A DNA stretch of 64,000 bases. Origin: Paraphoma chrysanthemicola. Its lineage: Eukaryota; Ascomycota; Dothideomycetes; Pleosporales; Phaeosphaeriaceae. The position numbers were made by a program, and so were the translations under genes. Under the pieces are notes generated by a model. The model was given only the letters and a program-made list of their open reading frames with translations, ran no database searches and had not been told where the DNA came from. This document shows positions 9,500 to 20,436 of the stretch, in pieces (the stretch's first letter is position 1; every line of letters starts with the position of its first letter). The stretch spans positions 1,302,001 to 1,366,000 of the forward strand of contig JAGMWG010000012.1 of NCBI GenBank assembly GCA_020744225.1. Direction: 5' to 3'.

Positions 9500-10224
9500 G
9501 GATATGGACATTGGTCGGAGGGAATTGGGAACGGACATGAACCGGGGAATGAGGGAGAACGAGAATTGTGAGTGATTGCTATACTACATTTATTGGGGCG
9601 GCAGAGCAGATGCCGATAAAGACGCGTATTCGGTGATTAGAATGTGTATACGACATAGTGGTCATGTGATCGATATATGCAAACTGATTCATGAATGCCT
9701 GCTTTCATACCAGCGATACACTTAGATTCGATGGTTGGTGGAAGTTTTAGCTAGCCCACCTCGCCTGTTCTCTATTTCCCTGATGCAGATATCTTGCACA
9801 AGCACTTTCGTCTTGGTCGCCTCGTTGGTATCTTGGATGGGCTAGTACTCCCAGCCCCGAGTGTTAAGATTTGCGACGCACCAAGCACCAACAACGAACA
9901 ATTCTGTTCGAACCAACAGGAAAAGGTTCCCAATCCACTTCAGGTCATCTTCCTCATCTTCCGCAAACCAACCGCGTTTGTCCCCATCGTCAAACAATCT
10001 CCACCTCAACATCCAATGAATGCGCCTCTGATTGCTGCGCCAACTCATTGCTTCATCAAACGCCCGATCCGCATACATTTCAGCAACGGAAATCTTGTCT
10101 CGGTCTGTCTCAAGCCATCCATCAGCATTGGTTCTCGTTTCTTCCAAGCAGTTCAAGCCAGTCGTTCCAAGCAAATTCAGGCCAATCGATTCGATCAAAT
10201 CCTCCGAATTGAACGGCAGTTCCG
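9500..10224. other. Intergenic; overlapping ORFs on both strands unresolved
   Basis: A plus-strand ORF (9794-10228) and a minus-strand ORF (9842-10198) overlap. Neither shows a family motif. The minus frame has plausible composition (many W, D, E, R) but begins only partway and lacks a clear start exon. Confidence 0.4.
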
Positions 10225-10368
10225 ATGACAGTCAAGAAACGACATATTGTTGCTGGCGCGGTGTTGCTGATGGTTGCGTTGAAGGTCAAGGAGAAGATCA
10301 GCTCGGAGGATGAGAGGGGCGAGGAAGTGGTTGAGAAGAAGAAGACGAGAAGAAGACTACGACGATGA
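10225..10368 (+). CDS. 47-residue basic membrane microprotein candidate
   Basis: Short ORF beginning MTVKKRH, followed by a hydrophobic stretch (IVAGAVLLMVAL) and a charged, strongly basic C-terminus (EKKKTRRRLRR). It could be a complete microprotein or a first exon. It lies on the same strand as the membrane ORFs at 7773, 8433 and 9020, and is transcribed toward the pirin gene. No homologue recognised. Confidence 0.3.
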   Translation: MTVKKRHIVAGAVLLMVALKVKEKISSEDERGEEVVEKKKTRRRLRR

Positions 10369-10528
10369 AGAGAGGAAGTGAACGGGCGTAAAGAGTGAGG
10401 ATTAGGAACAATAATGGCGATGCGGGGCGGAGTTAATCGAAGATGAAACGGAAGAAAAAGTTTGGAAGAAGTTTGTTATTGACTTTGGCTAATATCTACA
10501 AAAAGGGGTCAGCGCGAAGTATCTACAT

Positions 10529-11503
10529 CTATTGCTCATCAGGACCCATATCGAACAACAAGAACTCTGCTGGCTTGGCGCCCACGCTCTCAATATCGAT
10601 CTTTCCTGGGCCAGTGACGTTGATGTATGCACCATCGCCCTCACCCAATACGGCATCGCCGATCTTAATCTGTGCGCCGCCTTCCTTTGGTTGTGCGCGC
10701 TTGCTCATGATGACCTGTGCGAAGACTTTGCGTGGTCCTTCTGCGACAAGGTCATGTGTAACGCTCTTTCCTGGTGAGAGGATGGACGCATCCATGCTGA
10801 GATCCGCCTGGAGACCGATCGCGCCCTTTGACTTGCTCAGACGATCGGTCGACTCCATGATGCGGACAAGCTTATCCGTCTTCTCCTCATCAGAGAATTT
10901 CTTTGTCTCGTAGTGTGGCTTCAGGCCGCGCTTGTTCGGCTTCGCCCAGATCTGGAGGAAATGCACCTCGTCGTCCTTGTTGCGGTTGTACTCTGAATGC
11001 CTGATGCCGGTGCCCGCGCTTGTGAACTGCACCTCGCCGCGCTTCAGGTTCTCGAGATTGCCCATGCTGTCTTTGTGTTCGAGCGTGCCGTTGACAATGT
11101 AGCTGAAGATGAGGAACTCGGCGTGCGAGTGTGTGCCGAAACCGGTGCCGGGCTTCACTCGGTCCTCGTTGATGACGCGCAGAGGGCCAAAGGACTCGTG
11201 ACGTGGGTCGTAGTAGGAGGCGAAGGAGAAGGTGTGGTAGGAGAAGAGCCAGTCGTGGTCGGCATGGCCTCTGGCAGACCATGGCCGCTTGTTGATCTTC
11301 ATGTTGGACGCGGCGGGAACAGCTGCGGCGGTAGACATTGTTCGGACGGCGGATTTGTTGAAGGCGGAGGAGAAGGTGTTGCGGAATGCGCTGGAGAAAG
11401 CCAGGGTGATTGCTAGTAGAGCGATAAACGCTGTGAAAGTCTTTGTGGTGAAGAAGGAAGTGGCTGTAGCTGTGGATTGCTGTTCACTTGGTGTGTCTGT
11501 CAT
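10529..11503 (-). CDS. Pirin-family protein with hydrophobic N-terminal extension
   Basis: Intronless 324-aa bicupin of the pirin/quercetinase-like family (PF02678 plus C-terminal cupin). Metal-binding positions are visible in the first cupin: HADHDW, GFGTHSHAEF, the E of GTLEH and GTGIRHSE. Pirins bind Fe and are linked to redox-dependent transcription co-regulation or quercetin 2,3-dioxygenase activity; which applies here is unknown. The N-terminal 55 residues are atypical: a Ser/Thr-rich start, a hydrophobic segment (FTAFIALLAITLAF) and a basic, Ser-rich linker, suggesting a membrane anchor or organelle targeting. Met56 (11336-11338) has a strong context (A at -3), while Met1 has C at -3, so a shorter soluble form by leaky scanning is possible. 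Divergent from the gene at 11936. Confidence 0.93.
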   Translation of the reverse strand: MTDTPSEQQSTATATSFFTTKTFTAFIALLAITLAFSSAFRNTFSSAFNKSAVRTMSTAAAVPAASNMKINKRPWSARGHADHDWLFSYHTFSFASYYDPRHESFGPLRVINEDRVKPGTGFGTHSHAEFLIFSYIVNGTLEHKDSMGNLENLKRGEVQFTSAGTGIRHSEYNRNKDDEVHFLQIWAKPNKRGLKPHYETKKFSDEEKTDKLVRIMESTDRLSKSKGAIGLQADLSMDASILSPGKSVTHDLVAEGPRKVFAQVIMSKRAQPKEGGAQIKIGDAVLGEGDGAYINVTGPGKIDIESVGAKPAEFLLFDMGPDEQ

Positions 11504-11935
11504 CAGAAAAGGGAATTTTGCAACCTCGACGTCGAGGGAGCTCTTTATACTTGTTAGTGTAGTGGAGAGTTAGTTCGCGCATCGTGGAGAGTATTCTACG
11601 GTTGGTAGCGTCTTTGCGCGCGCATTTACAAGTGTGTGTAATCCGTTACGAAGCGCAGCGCGGAGGTAGACGAGTCTAGCGGCTTACTGATGGATGACGA
11701 GAATGACGTTGTTGGCCAGCCTTGTTTATCAGCGACGTTTGATTGGTTGATAGCCGAGGGCCGCGGCATGCCGCCGACGGTCGTTGTCAGACTTTACAAA
11801 TGCATGCAACTTTAAATTCGCACCTATTGATTACTTGTTGCCTGATTCAGAAGGCACCCCAGAAGCCAAGGCTAGAAAAGATCTTCTCTAGTGTATAACG
11901 AGTGCGCGATCCTGCTCGACACCCACTGACTAAGC
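11504..11935. promoter_or_regulatory. Divergent promoter region between pirin and the gene at 11936
   Basis: 432 bp between two divergent start codons. No specific factor-binding site was recognised. Confidence 0.45.
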
Positions 11936-13094
11936 ATGGCTCTCAGAAACTTCGATCCAGACAATCTGCTCGAGAGTTGGTCAGATGACAAGTACTCCCC
12001 CGTCCACAGTGGAAAGCCGTTTGCGCAGTGCATATGCGAGGCTTTCAACATACCCAGTTCGGATGCCTACGTCTACCGCGCTCAAGCCGAGACTACGCTC
12101 GACATTACTCAAAGAGCCATTGCAGGAAAGCGATCGTATGGACTTCACGGGTGGTACCACGACGATGAAGGCAAGCCTGTAGGTAGCGGAGTCTATTCAT
12201 AAAAAATGGACAGCTGTTGATCAGCTCTAGATTGAGCCTGAGCACCCATCTCCAGAGGAAGTCTTGGCATATACCTCACTGTTCGATCCATCGTTGAATC
12301 TACCCAAGGCATTGAATGGCTTCAAGTCAAATGCGAAAGCAAACACCTTGCGACAACCTATTTCAACATACCTGACTTCGCGCGTGCACAACACTACTGC
12401 CGGGTTGATCCCAAGCAAGAAAGCTCGCAGCCACGTAAATCCCTACTACTCACTATGGACATACTCGTGCCAAGAGCTGGAGTGGGCCGGTCCGCTCCCA
12501 TCAACAACACACACGAAGATCAGCCACCACATCCTACCTGTCTTCTACCACCACTTTGGCTGCGTAGTACCCTCATACGCTGCACTGCACGTGATCACGA
12601 AGCTTGCACAACCCTCAAAACCAAGCAAAGAGCCAGTCCTACCCGTCCTTGACATTGGCAGCGGAAACGGATACTGGACATACATGCTCCGCAAGTTCCC
12701 AATCGCCGACATTTCCGGCGCAAAGGAGCTGGACGTCCGACCCATCGATAACCAGCTGAGTGAGTACCGCGTCTCGTGGGTGCGCGACACCATCAAGCAA
12801 GACGGTCAAGCATATCTAAAGCAAAATGGCAATGGGAAAGGATGCGTCCTGCTGCTTGTGTATCCTCAAGCTACCGGAGACTTCACAGGGCCAATTTTGA
12901 AGACGTTTGAGGGCGACACGATCGTCGTGGCAGGCACGCAGAACGGCAATGGATTTACGGCATTCCGGGATGTCGTGGTGGATGAGTGGGTGGAGAAGAA
13001 TTTGCCGACTTTTGAGCTGACGTTACGATTGCCGCTACCGAGCTTTGCGGGTAAGGACGAGGCGTTGTTTGTGTTTCAGCGGCGGAAAACGTGA
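11936..13094 (+). CDS. Uncharacterised protein with methyltransferase-like glycine motif
   Basis: Two exons, 11936-12178 and 12231-13094, giving 368 aa. The 52-nt intron starts GTAGGT and ends CTCTAG; joining gives GKP-IEPEHPSPEEV with no frame change. The ATG at 11936 has A at -3 and G at +4. The central motif VLDIGSGNGYWTYMLR resembles the SAM-binding glycine loop of class I methyltransferases and is followed by a Rossmann-like alternation, but downstream acidic and substrate motifs are not clear. I recognise it only as a conserved-looking fungal protein of unknown function; a methyltransferase fold is inferred. There is no signal peptide or TM segment. It ends with a basic tail FQRRKT. Confidence 0.85.
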
Positions 13095-13143
13095 AGAGAA
13101 GGAGCGAGCTCCCTTGTGCCTTCCACCCACTCTGTTTCCTCGC

Positions 13144-13192
13144 TCAAATAGTCATCGAGTGGATGGCTTTCAAATAATCATCGAGTGGATGG
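13144..13192. repeat. 26-bp tandem duplication, two copies
   Basis: A 23-bp unit beginning TCAAATA and ending GTGGATGG at 13144-13166 recurs at 13170-13192 with one mismatch (G/A). The period is 26 bp. It lies 50 bp after the stop of the gene at 11936. Confidence 0.85.
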
Positions 13193-14495
13193 TCGCGCCA
13201 AAAAGCGATGTAATCAGTTTACCAATACCACGAGCTTCAATAGTGTAGAAGACAGCTAAAGTGGGCAACACGCGACATTCCAGTTCTACTGGCCATTCTT
13301 GTGACCGATGGAATACCATATCTGCCGCGTCTGCTACTTATGCGAAGTGCAGGGCGGATATATTCAAGGTCTGCTAAGACGCCTACAGCTGCTAAAACGT
13401 GTTTTCACCACTTGCCCTGTGTCGATTTGACCAAAGCAGGCGACAGTGTATCGATTTTCTTCATCGTTGTAGCATCCATGGAGCGCTATCCGACCACTCA
13501 TGGCAGTATTGCCCCTGCTGCAGGGAAGAGAGAGGACCGCGTATGAGTCTTTTCTGCCTTGCTGAGCTCACCGGTCAGCTCTCGTTACAGCGTAGCGTAC
13601 TTCCGTTGGTGGTCTGCGGTCGACAAACATCATGTTACGATGACGAGCTCGCCTACCACCCGTTGGCGCAAGGGCTTTCAAACGACGATGGCACGGCCCG
13701 AAGCGTTCGCCTATCATGCAGCCATGGGGCGGGTGTTCCGAAGGATGCCAAGCGCAGGTCTCCGGTGAGACCGTGTACTTGGGAAAAGCTGGAGCCATCG
13801 TCCAATCACGCGTGCAGATATCCTGCCTGTTGATTAGCGGTTCTATTGTTTCTGTGGAACAGTAAAGGCGGACGGGTGGACATGGTCTGTGCTATCATAG
13901 GCCACTCTTCGCCGGGAGATCTTCATACACAAAACCTGAGAATAAACATTACTTCTGGTAAGGGTCTGTCCTATACCCGTTATTGTGCAACTTTGGACCC
14001 GTCATCTCATGTCTTCTTGGTGCCCGCAGTGTCTTGATGATCTGCGCAAGAAGATGCGGGACGAGAAGAAAGTGAAATTGCAGTATTATTCGTCGGGTAG
14101 TGTAGCCGGTGTCCCCCATGCAGGAGTACAGCATAACATGGAATGTGGATTTCTGACATCTAGATGCAACTAAAATCGGGCCATGGTGTTGCTGATTATC
14201 GTGACACCACGAAAACGACTTGTCATAGGGTAGAGATAAGTCGATATGCGTTCTGTATGCAAGGCAACGACAGCACCCGCAGGTGCATTGCGTCTACATA
14301 CTACAGGCCAATGAAGGTCACCAATGGTGTTGATCTGTCTGAACGACCTGATGATTTTGATTTCCTCAAGAATCTGCTGTATCCCATTGCTCTTGCTTGA
14401 TCTGGCCATTGACCCATCCAGTGAATGATTGCGCGTGGCTGCCTCCCTCAATCAATCCTCATCGATGACATTATCTACCAAATCTATCATTCGAA
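13193..14495. other. Intergenic, no supported gene
   Basis: ORFs of up to 144 codons occur on both strands but overlap and lack motifs or good starts. Nothing recognised. Confidence 0.55.
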
Positions 14496-17073
14496 ATGGT
14501 CGTCAAACCGTTTGATAATAGCATCCTGAATGATCTCTGCTCGAAGGAGCAACTCAATCTACTGGATTCGGTGGACCGACTGCGCTCCCAAGGCATCGAT
14601 CATTATGTCTCTCTACCGCAGATCATTGTTTGCGGCGATCAGTCATCCGGGAAAAGTTCTGTACTCGAAGCCATCTCTGGAGTATCTTTTCCGGTGAAGA
14701 GCAACCTATGCACTCGATTTCCCACCGAATTGGTCCTCCGAAAGACTCCGCACGTCGGAGTCAGTGTATCCATTGTTCCGGACCATTCTCACAACGAATC
14801 AGAGCGTGCCTCTCTCCGCAATTTCTGTGAGACACTTGATGACTTCACGCGCTTCCGGAATTGATCGACAATGCGAAAAAAGCTATGGCCATTGGAAGTT
14901 TCGGTCGAGCATTTTCCAAAGACCTCCTGCGTATCGAGATCTCTGGCCCTGATCGCCCGCATCTCACAATCGTGGACTTGCCTGGGCTTATTCATTCCGA
15001 GACGAAGCAGCAATCGGCGGCTGATGTCGAGCTAGTGCAGGATGTCGTAAAGGCATATATGGACGAGCCAAGGAGCGTCATTCTTGCAGTCGTCTCCGCG
15101 AAAAATGACTACGCCAATCAAATCGTACTGAAGCTGGCCCGAGCTGCCGACCGAAATGGAACTCGAACGCTTGGTGTGATTACAAAACCTGACACTCTCA
15201 TTCCAGGCTCTGCCAGTGAGATGATGTACGTATCCCTCGCCCAGAACCTCGATGTAGAGTTTCGGCTTGGATGGCACGTTCTCAGAAATATGGACTCGGA
15301 AACCGGAGCCTGGTCGCTTTCTAAACGAGACGGAGAAGAGAAAAACTTCTTCGCCACCGGCATATGGTCTACACTTCCCGGCTCGATCCTTGGCATCGCG
15401 ACTTTGAGAGAACGACTGAGCAAACTACTTCTGGCTCAGATTGCCGCCGAGCTTCCAAGCCTTATTGACGAGATTGAGATCAAATCTACCACCTGCCGCA
15501 CTGAACTCCAAAAGCTCGGCCTCCCTCGAGCCAGTATTGAAGAGCAACGGTCATACCTACTAACCCTAAGCCAGACCTTCCAATCTCTCACAAAAGCTGC
15601 CGTAGATGGGACGTATAATAATGACTTTTTTGGCAATGCCAAAACCGACACCGGTTACCAAAAGCGCATTCGGGCTGTCGTACAGAATCTCAACCAGGCA
15701 TTCGCCAATACAATGACGCGCGAAGGGCATTACTACGCAATCATTGAACAGTGTGATGAAGATCTCACCGAAACTCGCAGCCCAAAAGTGAAAGTCTTGA
15801 CACGTACAAAATTTCTCGACCGCATAGAAACTTTGATGAAGCGCACTCGAGGCTGTGAGCTTCCTGGTACTTTCAATCCATTGATAATCTCCGATCTCTT
15901 TCTTGAGCAATCAGGCCCTTGGCCGACGCTTGCATCACACCATATGGAGCAAGTAGCACGGGCAGCGACAAGATTTTTACAACAACTGGTTTCGCACATT
16001 GCAGACGCTTCCACAAGTGGCGCGCTATTTCAGACGTTAGTTGAACCCGCGCTGGAGAGCATAATTCAGGAGGCGAAGCGGAAGACTACAGACCTTCTCC
16101 GTCCACACCAGCAGGGCCATCCAATCACGTACAACCATTACTTCACCGAGACGGTGCAGCAAGTCAAGAGAGACAGGAATAGAGCTGAACTCACGCGCAT
16201 TATTCAGGATGTCTTCAAGGTGACTTCTCTTGATCCATTTCCATCCTCTCCATTTCAACAAATGATGATTGACTACCGCCCGTTATTAGAGGCACTCATG
16301 GAGCACAATAATCCTGACATGAACCGATATGCGTGTTCTGAGGCCTTGGATTGCATGCAAGCCTACTACAAGGTACGTCACTGGTCCAGTCGATCAGCGA
16401 AAGCTTCTAGTGGCAGCACCGATACTAACACTCTATGCTCACAAGGTCGCTTTCAAGCGCTTCATCGATGACATTGCTGTCCAGGCTGTCGAAACAAATC
16501 TCATGGCCAAGCTGGGCGATATTCTTTCCCCAATAAGAGTCTCGAACCTCTCTGCCGACGTGGTCACCAGCGTCGCAGGCGAGTCCGATGAGAGTCATGC
16601 AAAGCGCAAGCGGTTGACGAACCAACTGGATGTGCTTATACAGGGTCTAGAAATCTGCAAGAAGTTTGTGATGTGTACCTCGCACGGTATGTCATCTCAC
16701 TTGGAACTTGAATCTATGAGCCAGTGTTGAAGGCTAATGTAAGGCGGTTAACAGGGACTCGCGATATGGTGATTCTTCCAGTCAAGCTTCCTTCTCCGGT
16801 ATTGTCACGGCTGTCTTCTGGCATGGGGTCATGCGAGATCGTCGACAACAACTCGCTAGAGGATGTGAACACAGGTTCTGACGTACTTCGTGACGACCAG
16901 CCCTTTCCAGCAGATGTAGAGAATACATGGAACTAGACGAAACGCCTGTGGAAATCAGTTCTGCTGTTGACGCTTTTGCTCAGTCAGTGGATGACGATTG
17001 GGGACTATTAACGCCCGCGAAAAATCCAAAGAAGTCGAAGAAGTCGAAGAAGAAAGGTTCATCAGATTTGTAA
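14496..17073 (+). CDS. Dynamin-family GTPase (Mx/Vps1-like) with two apparent frameshifts
   Basis: GTPase motifs are G1 GDQSSGKSS (residues 47-55), the G2 Thr in RFPTE, G3 DLPG and G4 TKPD. A dynamin middle domain follows, and a GED-like C-terminus. Two clear introns: 16373-16445 (ACTAAC branch) and 16687-16754. The frame breaks at about 14855: the first part ends FTRF then a stop, while the next frame begins ELIDNAKKAMAIG, exactly as if one C were missing. Near 16933 the frame stops after ENTWN, but another frame continues as DETPVEISSAVDAF with a Lys-rich tail to a stop at 17073, again explained by one missing base. Alternatively a GTGAGA...AAG segment (14827-14882, 56 nt) could be spliced and would restore the frame while deleting about 19 conserved residues. 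Either a recent pseudogene, assembly error, or a gene rescued by splicing. Likely role in membrane scission or Mx-like oligomerisation. Confidence 0.85.
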
Positions 17074-19875
17074 TATAGCTACTATAAGTTACATTTCAAT
17101 ATAAATTTTCAAATTTATGGTTCTTTCTCTTTGCTATTTGTATGGTGATAGGTTCACAATAGATATACATCATAAATGATGTAAGGACGCCATGATAATA
17201 CTCTGTAAGGCAGTATCTGAATTATGGATATGAAACGAAGCGCTTTATCAACGTACACAACAGGGCACATACTCTACCGTTGCGCATAGCTGAACGTTGC
17301 GCACACGGACGCAATTCTGCCGTGGGCTTAGCCGTGAACCATATCGCCACAAAGGTCTACCAGTGTCTTGAATGCAGCAAGATTAGTTCAATTGCACTCG
17401 AAGCCATAACTTGTATGCTGAAGCTATGGCGCTCGTTTGGAATGCATGCCATGCAATGGTTCCAACACTATTTGCCACGGCGTTATGACTGCTCTAGAAC
17501 GGAGTCTTCCTTATTCATATTTAATGGGAACCTCGTGGTAGGACCTATTGTGTAAATTGTCAACAGTTCAGTCTTGTCTATTGCCACTTTCTTAGCCAAA
17601 CCCTGGTCATCTTTGGGAGGACGATTGGAACAATGTATACTTCAAATTGTGCATTTAGGTCTGTCTTACGATTGAAACAAACCTTGAGTTCTTTAAATCT
17701 TGATTACGTGCCTACGCCTTCTACGGTAGCAGCAGTCTACACCGCTGCAAGTCTCCTACACGAACGGTGTGCAAGCGGACTTAACGTTAGTGTGGAATGA
17801 TTTGGCTGGATGACTCTCACATCCTCGACAAATAGTTGCCTTAAAAGGCTCGCGTTGACAAACTATGACCACAACCAAGTTAGTCAGATTGTAACAACAT
17901 GGAGTGCGACTATTGTCTTCGATGGTTTCCTCCAGCTTCTGCGCTTAGCAGCGAGCTTTGGCTCCAATCGCGAAGATTCTCCCCATACGGAGTACATTCC
18001 GCCCAGCAGAACAAACGATTTTTCTACGATCCAAAAAGGTTTCAAAAACACCTCTTGCACTTCATCGACGATACGGTCATTGGCCACCACCAACAGGACG
18101 GCATAAGAGATTGATGCCTATCTCAAACGAAGAATCGGGCTAATTCCCGTTTAAAACTGCAGAGCAGGCTATCGACGCAATAATTGCTGCCTTTCCATGT
18201 CCTCGGCTTGATCCCGAGGAGCTCCACTTGTCCACAATTTGTTACTGAGACCTGTGTAGCCAAGTCTTCCTTGAATCGTAGCTGATCTATAGCAAGACTG
18301 ATGATCGCAGACTTAGTCCCGTGTAGGAGCGTCGCTGCAAGTGGTTTAGCGTCCTTGTCGGAAGCGTAACTGAAGAAAGCACCTTTGGGTGTCGCGCAAT
18401 GCTTCACAGCAGTAAGCTCTCTTCCCGATGTGGCATGCGCAACCTGCTGATGTGTCGTCGAATAGAAAGCACGAAGAGCGCGCGAGGACGTCGAATTAAG
18501 GTTGGAAAAGATTGCGCGGTCGTGATGTTGGAGTAGTCGCGACACCTACGAACCTCATGAGGATATGAATCAGCACGTCGCACTTGAGTATTATTACTTC
18601 GATCCTCCCTTTCTGCTTAGATCTGAATGCGTTCTGCCCGTCTTTGAAGATGGATTCAGAGCTGCAGACTGCAGGCAAGATGTGTTCGCGAGGCAAAGGG
18701 CTGACTTGATTGCACGAGGTTTACCGACAACATTGAAAAAAAAGGAAACAAGAAGCTACACAGGATGAAATAAGTCATGGATAAAGATTGTTGGTATGGA
18801 CATCTTGTCTACATGAACGAGGTTGCGGGAGCGCAAAGATCGGAAAGTTGCACTAAAAACTTCGCATAGCGCGAGCATAAGCCCTAAACACTGGTATCAG
18901 GAAATATGAACAGACCATCGCATAAACTTGCTTGCCCGTACCTTAGCTGTTGTGCCACGTTGTACCAATAATGTAGAGTTTCAGCCGCATGCACGTTGCA
19001 CAGCACAGCACAGCACAAACACGAAAATCACATCGTTGTGTTGTGTCTTAAAGTGTAAAGCAGCATCACAATCGTAGAGACAGTAGCATGAACACACGCA
19101 GCAACGAAGTGTTGCAACCTCACCAGCATTCCCATGCCAGAACAATCAAAATTAGCAGATGGAACAAATTTTCCCCATTGCATTTCCCCTCTCAGACGCC
19201 AAAACAAGCAGCCGCTTACCCGCCCTCATGGTCGATCCTCTAGCCTAATTTAGACTAACACAGGAGCTTACGCGTCTTTTTTCTGACGTCAGATGCCGGA
19301 TCAAGAGCACGCCATCGCACCGCAAACGTCCAAGTCGTGCCAACAAAGTCTGGAGCTTGCCGCGCGAGTCTGGGGAAGCTTGGATTGGGATTGTGGCTTG
19401 CATGAAGGCGGACATGGGCGTGCAGCTGGCGTTCGGGTGGTGTGGGCGGGCTGAAATGGTGAGGCGGTTCAGAAGGGACGGAAGGCTCGCCGTTACGATG
19501 GTTAGCTTTGGGAAAACAGGTTCCTGAGAATTGAGTTCGTGTGAATCAGGGTCTGTTGAAAAATTTGCGTGAGTTACATGGTAAAGCTGGAATGTCAACA
19601 TATTCAGCTGCGAAGAAAAAGAGAACACCGTGTGACGGGACGAGAGAATACGAAGCAATTGACTTGAATGCTTTCATTGAAGAGGCTTATTAAACGGTTA
19701 TTGAAGTGATTGAACCAAACTCCAAACCATCCGTGTATCCGTTTCCATTTCCTACCATGCGTTTTCGCTTGAGACGTATCGAGTTCATCTCGAATTTGAT
19801 AGTGACATGATCGAAGAGCCCAATAATTGGTAGCTTTTCAGACCAAGTTGGAGAGTGTAGATGTCGTTGACACGC
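17074..19875. other. 2.8-kb stretch without a supported gene
   Basis: Small ORFs only. A 140-codon minus frame (18123-18545) has protein-like composition but no ATG. Other items seen: a short CACAG repeat near 19000-19016 and a CRE-like palindrome CTGACGTCAG at 19283-19292. Confidence 0.5.
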
Positions 19876-20436
19876 TTACAACAGACCAGCAATGGCCAAA
19901 AGACCAGCACCGACAGCGCCCATGGCGGGGAGAGCAGCAGGCTCAACACCACCAGTGGAGGTAGCAGCAGCAGAAGCTCCTGACCTGGCTGATGAGGCAA
20001 CGGATGTGGCACTTTGCCTCAAGCTTGACTCGGCAGCGAGGATGCTGCTCAAAGCAGAGCCGGTCGCGCTAGCGCGGGCATTGCTCAAGCTGGCAAGCTC
20101 AGAGGAAAGACGAGCGTTGGCTACAATGAGTTGTTAGTCAAGCGATGTTGTGTGGGATCCGAACAATGACTGACCTGATGACTGAACGCCCGATGCGCTG
20201 GATGCAGCTGAGGCCAAACGGGAAGAGGCACCAGCGACTGCGCTCGAGAGTCCGGACTGAGCAGCTGATTGAGCGCTCGACAGAGCGGAAGGACCGGCAC
20301 CCAAGGCAGAGCTGAGTTGACCAGCGATGGATGAGGCTCCGGGAATCTGTCCAGCGACGGAGGAGAGGAGGGACTCGAACTGAGCGTTGGCGACACCGGC
20401 AGCGAGCACGGTGGTGGCGATGAAGGTGAAACGCAT
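19876..20436 (-). CDS. Small Ser/Ala-rich secreted GPI-anchored cell-wall protein
   Basis: Two exons (20175-20436 and 19876-20120) joined across a 54-nt intron (20121-20174; GTCAGT ... CTAAC ... TAG), giving 168 aa. The N-terminus is a clear signal peptide (MRFTFIATTVLAAGVANA, cleavage before QFES). The mature region is almost entirely Ser/Ala/Gly with Leu at regular spacing (SSALGAG, ALSSAQSAAQSGLSS), suggesting amphipathic helical repeats. The C-terminus is a small-residue region followed by a hydrophobic tail (LPAMGAVGAGLLAIAGLL), a typical GPI-attachment signal. Many fungi have such wall proteins; the function is unknown. Start ATG has A at -3. It is isolated in a gene-poor region. Confidence 0.88.

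Noticed and set aside
9842..10198. 118-codon minus ORF with Trp/Asp-rich composition
   Set aside because: No start exon, opposed by longer plus frames, no homology recognised; left unresolved.
18123..18545. 140-codon minus-strand frame with protein-like composition
   Set aside because: It has no ATG; a stop lies just upstream of its GTG and no upstream exon was found.
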